Of a stretch of DNA of 64,000 bases, positions 62,486 through 64,000 are shown in pieces; positions within the stretch are counted from its first letter, which is position 1, and each line of letters opens with the position of its first letter. The DNA is from an uncultured Lachnospiraceae bacterium (GTDB taxonomy: Bacteria; Bacillota; Clostridia; Lachnospirales; Lachnospiraceae). A program made the translations under genes and the position numbers. The notes under the pieces were generated by a model. The model did no database searches. It saw only the letters and a list, made by a program, of their open reading frames with translations, and was not told the DNA's origin. The stretch covers positions 1 through 64,000 of the forward strand of contig CAJTYM010000017.1 in the NCBI GenBank assembly GCA_910583835.1, written 5' to 3'.

Positions 62486-62513
62486 AAATAAAAAACTTGC
62501 TTCATTGTAAAAT

Positions 62514-62557
62514 GAAATGCGACAAGAGTTAATAAACTCTATCGCATTTCTTTTTTT
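62514..62557 (+). terminator. Intrinsic terminator of rplT
   Basis: GAAATGCGA (62514-62522) pairs with TCGCATTTC (62542-62550), with an inner AGAGTT/AACTCT stem and seven T. Confidence 0.9.
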
Positions 62558-62571
62558 GCACGCTTTTATAG

Positions 62572-62614
62572 GGAATGTGTCAAGAGTTTAGGACTTTTGG
62601 TACATTCCTTTTTT
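62572..62614 (+). terminator. Second terminator-like hairpin before the cassette
   Basis: GGAATGT (62572-62578) pairs with ACATTCC (62602-62608), followed by TTTTTT. It sits between the rplT terminator and the accessory genes. Confidence 0.7.
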
Positions 62615-62643
62615 ATTTTGGAGCGATAGGAGGTGTGGAAAGC

Positions 62644-62826
62644 GTGAGAAAAGGTAATAGGAGATTGAACTATAGGGACAGAAAGCGGATTGAGAAAATG
62701 AAAGAGCAGGGGGTGAAAGTGAGTGTAATTGCTGACACTATCGGATTCCACCGTGCGACTATCTACAACGAGTTAAAGCGTGGCGGTACACCCTATCGGG
62801 CAGAAGTCGCACAAAGGACGGTATAG
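62644..62826 (+). CDS. Small HTH protein (IS30-type HTH_38-like)
   Basis: The 60-residue protein begins with GTG at 62644, ten bases after AGGAGG. It reads LNYRDRKRIEKMKEQGVKVSVIADTIGFHRATIYNELKRGG, the N-terminal HTH found in IS30-type transposases and phage regulators. No catalytic DDE part follows. It may be a free-standing regulator or a remnant; similar short HTH proteins occur in phage and integrated cassettes. It is the first gene of the cassette leading to the DGR-type target. Confidence 0.75.
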   Translation: MRKGNRRLNYRDRKRIEKMKEQGVKVSVIADTIGFHRATIYNELKRGGTPYRAEVAQRTV

Positions 62827-62898
62827 GTATGAAAAAGGAAGAGGAAGCATTACAGGAGTAGACAATAGAGAAAATGACCGCAGGAAAGGAGGGGTAGC

Positions 62899-63102
62899 GT
62901 GGCAAGCAAAACGGAAAAGCACACGGTAGCGTACAGGAACGTGAAAAAGTGTGAGTTTCATAATATCGGGTCGCATATCGTGGCGACAAGCATAATCGGC
63001 GGTACTACGTTTTGTGCGTTCTTTGATTCGGGATTGCATACCGAGGAAAGCATAAGGCGGAGAGGAAGCATAAAGTTACATTCAATTTATTCTAAAAAGT
63101 AG
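62899..63102 (+). CDS. Small protein of unknown function in the DGR-type cassette
   Basis: The 67-residue product starts at GTG 62899 after AAAGGAGGGG. It reads MASKTEKHTVAYRNVKKCEFHNIG, then TSIIGGTTFCAFFDSGLH. I do not recognise it. No signal or membrane segment is clear. It lies 72 bp after the HTH gene and 14 bp before the variable-protein gene, so all three are probably one transcript. Confidence 0.6.
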   Translation: MASKTEKHTVAYRNVKKCEFHNIGSHIVATSIIGGTTFCAFFDSGLHTEESIRRRGSIKLHSIYSKK

Positions 63103-63116
63103 GAGGAAAAGAGGAA

Positions 63117-64000
63117 ATGAGCGATGCAGTCAAGCACAGCAATGTAGTGGTTTTTGATGATAGGGGGATTCCCTCTATTATGGTCCGGTTTGAGAATCCG
63201 AGGGCAGCAGTTACCCCGGAAATGTTCATTATCGGAGGGAAAGAGGTAGACGCTATCTATATTTCCAAGTATCCCAATAAGGTAATCAAGGGCAGGGCGT
63301 ACAGTCTGCCAATGGTAGACCCGACAACGGAAATTACCTTTGATGAAGCCTTGATAGCTTGCTGGACAAAGGGCGAGGGGTGGCACTTAATGACCGCTAC
63401 CGAGTGGGAATATGTGTTAAATGAGAGCCGGAAGAAAGGCACGTTGCCCCATGGTAATACGGATTTTGGGAATGACTATTACCACGAGGAAGAGCAGGGA
63501 GAGCGTAAGGGTTGCGAATGCGCCAGGACGCTTACAGGGAGCGGCCCGGATACATGGAATCACGACCACACTGTATACGGCGTATCAGACCTTAACGGCT
63601 TGGTATGGGAATGGTTGGCAGGGGTGCGTATCGTAAACGGCGTATTGGAGTACATACCAAACAATGACGCAGCCCTGGCAGGGTGCGACCTTTCAAAGGA
63701 TAGCAAGAAATGGCAGAGGATTATAACGGACAGGTTTAGCAAAAGCACCGTGAGGGTCAATGCCGAGGGTGGGGAAATCACGATTACCGACAAGGCAGCA
63801 GACGAGGGCTACACCCCAGACCATGATGGCGTATGTTGGAAAGATTTAAAGGTTGACTTGCAGGAGATACCGCAGGCGTTACGTTACTTGGGAATCCTGC
63901 CCGAAGACGGCGTAGAAGAGGAAAAAAATACCAGTGTATGGTTTGACGCTACCGAGGGGGAATGGCTGCCTACCCGGGGGTCGAGCTTCTGTAATAAGGG
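63117..64000 (+). CDS. DGR-type variable protein (FGE-sulfatase/C-type lectin fold), truncated by the window
   Basis: The open frame runs 294 codons from ATG 63117 (after AGGAGG) to the window end without a stop. FGE-sulfatase features are HLMTATEWEYV (90-100) and YGVSDLNGLVWEWLAG (154-169), which match the R-L-P-T-E-A-E-W-E-Y and D-L-x-G-N-V-W-E-W motifs. The last residues, DATEGEWLPTRGSSFCNKG, match the start of the variable region of DGR target proteins (usually LPxRGGxWxxGxxAG...). A C-type-lectin-like variable surface is expected to follow. The reverse transcriptase, Avd and template repeat are not in view, so activity is inferred. Confidence 0.82.
   Translation, partial: MSDAVKHSNVVVFDDRGIPSIMVRFENPRAAVTPEMFIIGGKEVDAIYISKYPNKVIKGRAYSLPMVDPTTEITFDEALIACWTKGEGWHLMTATEWEYVLNESRKKGTLPHGNTDFGNDYYHEEEQGERKGCECARTLTGSGPDTWNHDHTVYGVSDLNGLVWEWLAGVRIVNGVLEYIPNNDAALAGCDLSKDSKKWQRIITDRFSKSTVRVNAEGGEITITDKAADEGYTPDHDGVCWKDLKVDLQEIPQALRYLGILPEDGVEEEKNTSVWFDATEGEWLPTRGSSFCNK

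Noticed and set aside
62644..62826. Truncated IS30 transposase
   Set aside because: The HTH is followed by its own stop and no DDE remnants are seen downstream in any frame. A free-standing HTH protein is a simpler reading.

Overview
The window looks like a chromosomal segment from an anaerobic gut-type Clostridia, most likely Lachnospiraceae. This rests on the single complete V/A-type ATPase operon, Rex, the alr-mazF pair, fhs-folD, the infC-rpmI-rplT block, large secreted glycosidases with Lys-rich repeat tails, strong GGAGG ribosome binding sites and frequent GTG/TTG starts. The genus is not determined. I see no rRNA, tRNA or CRISPR array.

Layout. 1-3.2 kb: secreted amidase, two small acidic unknowns, a 54-aa ORF and a Gly/Cys-rich peptide. 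3.25-13.6 kb: V/A-ATPase operon (F-C-I-K-G-E-A-B-D), led by a degenerate receiver protein and interrupted by a metallophosphoesterase between B and D. 13.6-18.3 kb: MoxR/DUF58/transglutaminase operon. 18.25-25 kb: GntR regulator overlapping icd, an ABC-F ATPase, Rex with its own operator, a coiled-coil protein and NAD(P)HX repair enzyme. 25-29 kb: alr, a transposon-like cloverleaf element, orphan mazF, a CNNM/CorC protein and a YebC protein. 29.3-35.4 kb: a 1635-aa GH59-like secreted glycosidase and a GH5 enzyme. 35.4-36.15 kb: a 778-bp non-coding inverted-repeat element. 36.3-41.1 kb: metY, glgA, a tyrosine phosphatase, a Uma2 nuclease and GtrA. 41.2-53.2 kb: tepA, ftsK/spoIIIE, fhs, folD, an envelope protein, pheA, a DUF815 ATPase and ppx-HD. 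53.4-61 kb: ppk1, HAD and PHP hydrolases, a CAP-domain protein and an Ig-like surface protein. 61.1-62.5 kb: infC-rpmI-rplT with an attenuator leader.

The most striking feature is at the right edge. Right after the rplT terminators comes a short co-directional cassette: a small HTH protein, a small unknown, and an FGE-sulfatase/C-type-lectin-like protein that runs off the window. Its last visible residues match the start of the variable region of diversity-generating retroelement (DGR) targets. The reverse transcriptase and template repeat, if present, lie beyond position 64000.

A second layer is a set of non-autonomous repeats. Two carry GTAACAGTT-type terminal inverted repeats with 8-bp flanking duplications, a geometry known for IS66-family elements. 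A third, with different ends, has a perfect 8-bp duplication beside mazF. Two further dispersed palindromic families sit between genes, often next to promoters or terminators.
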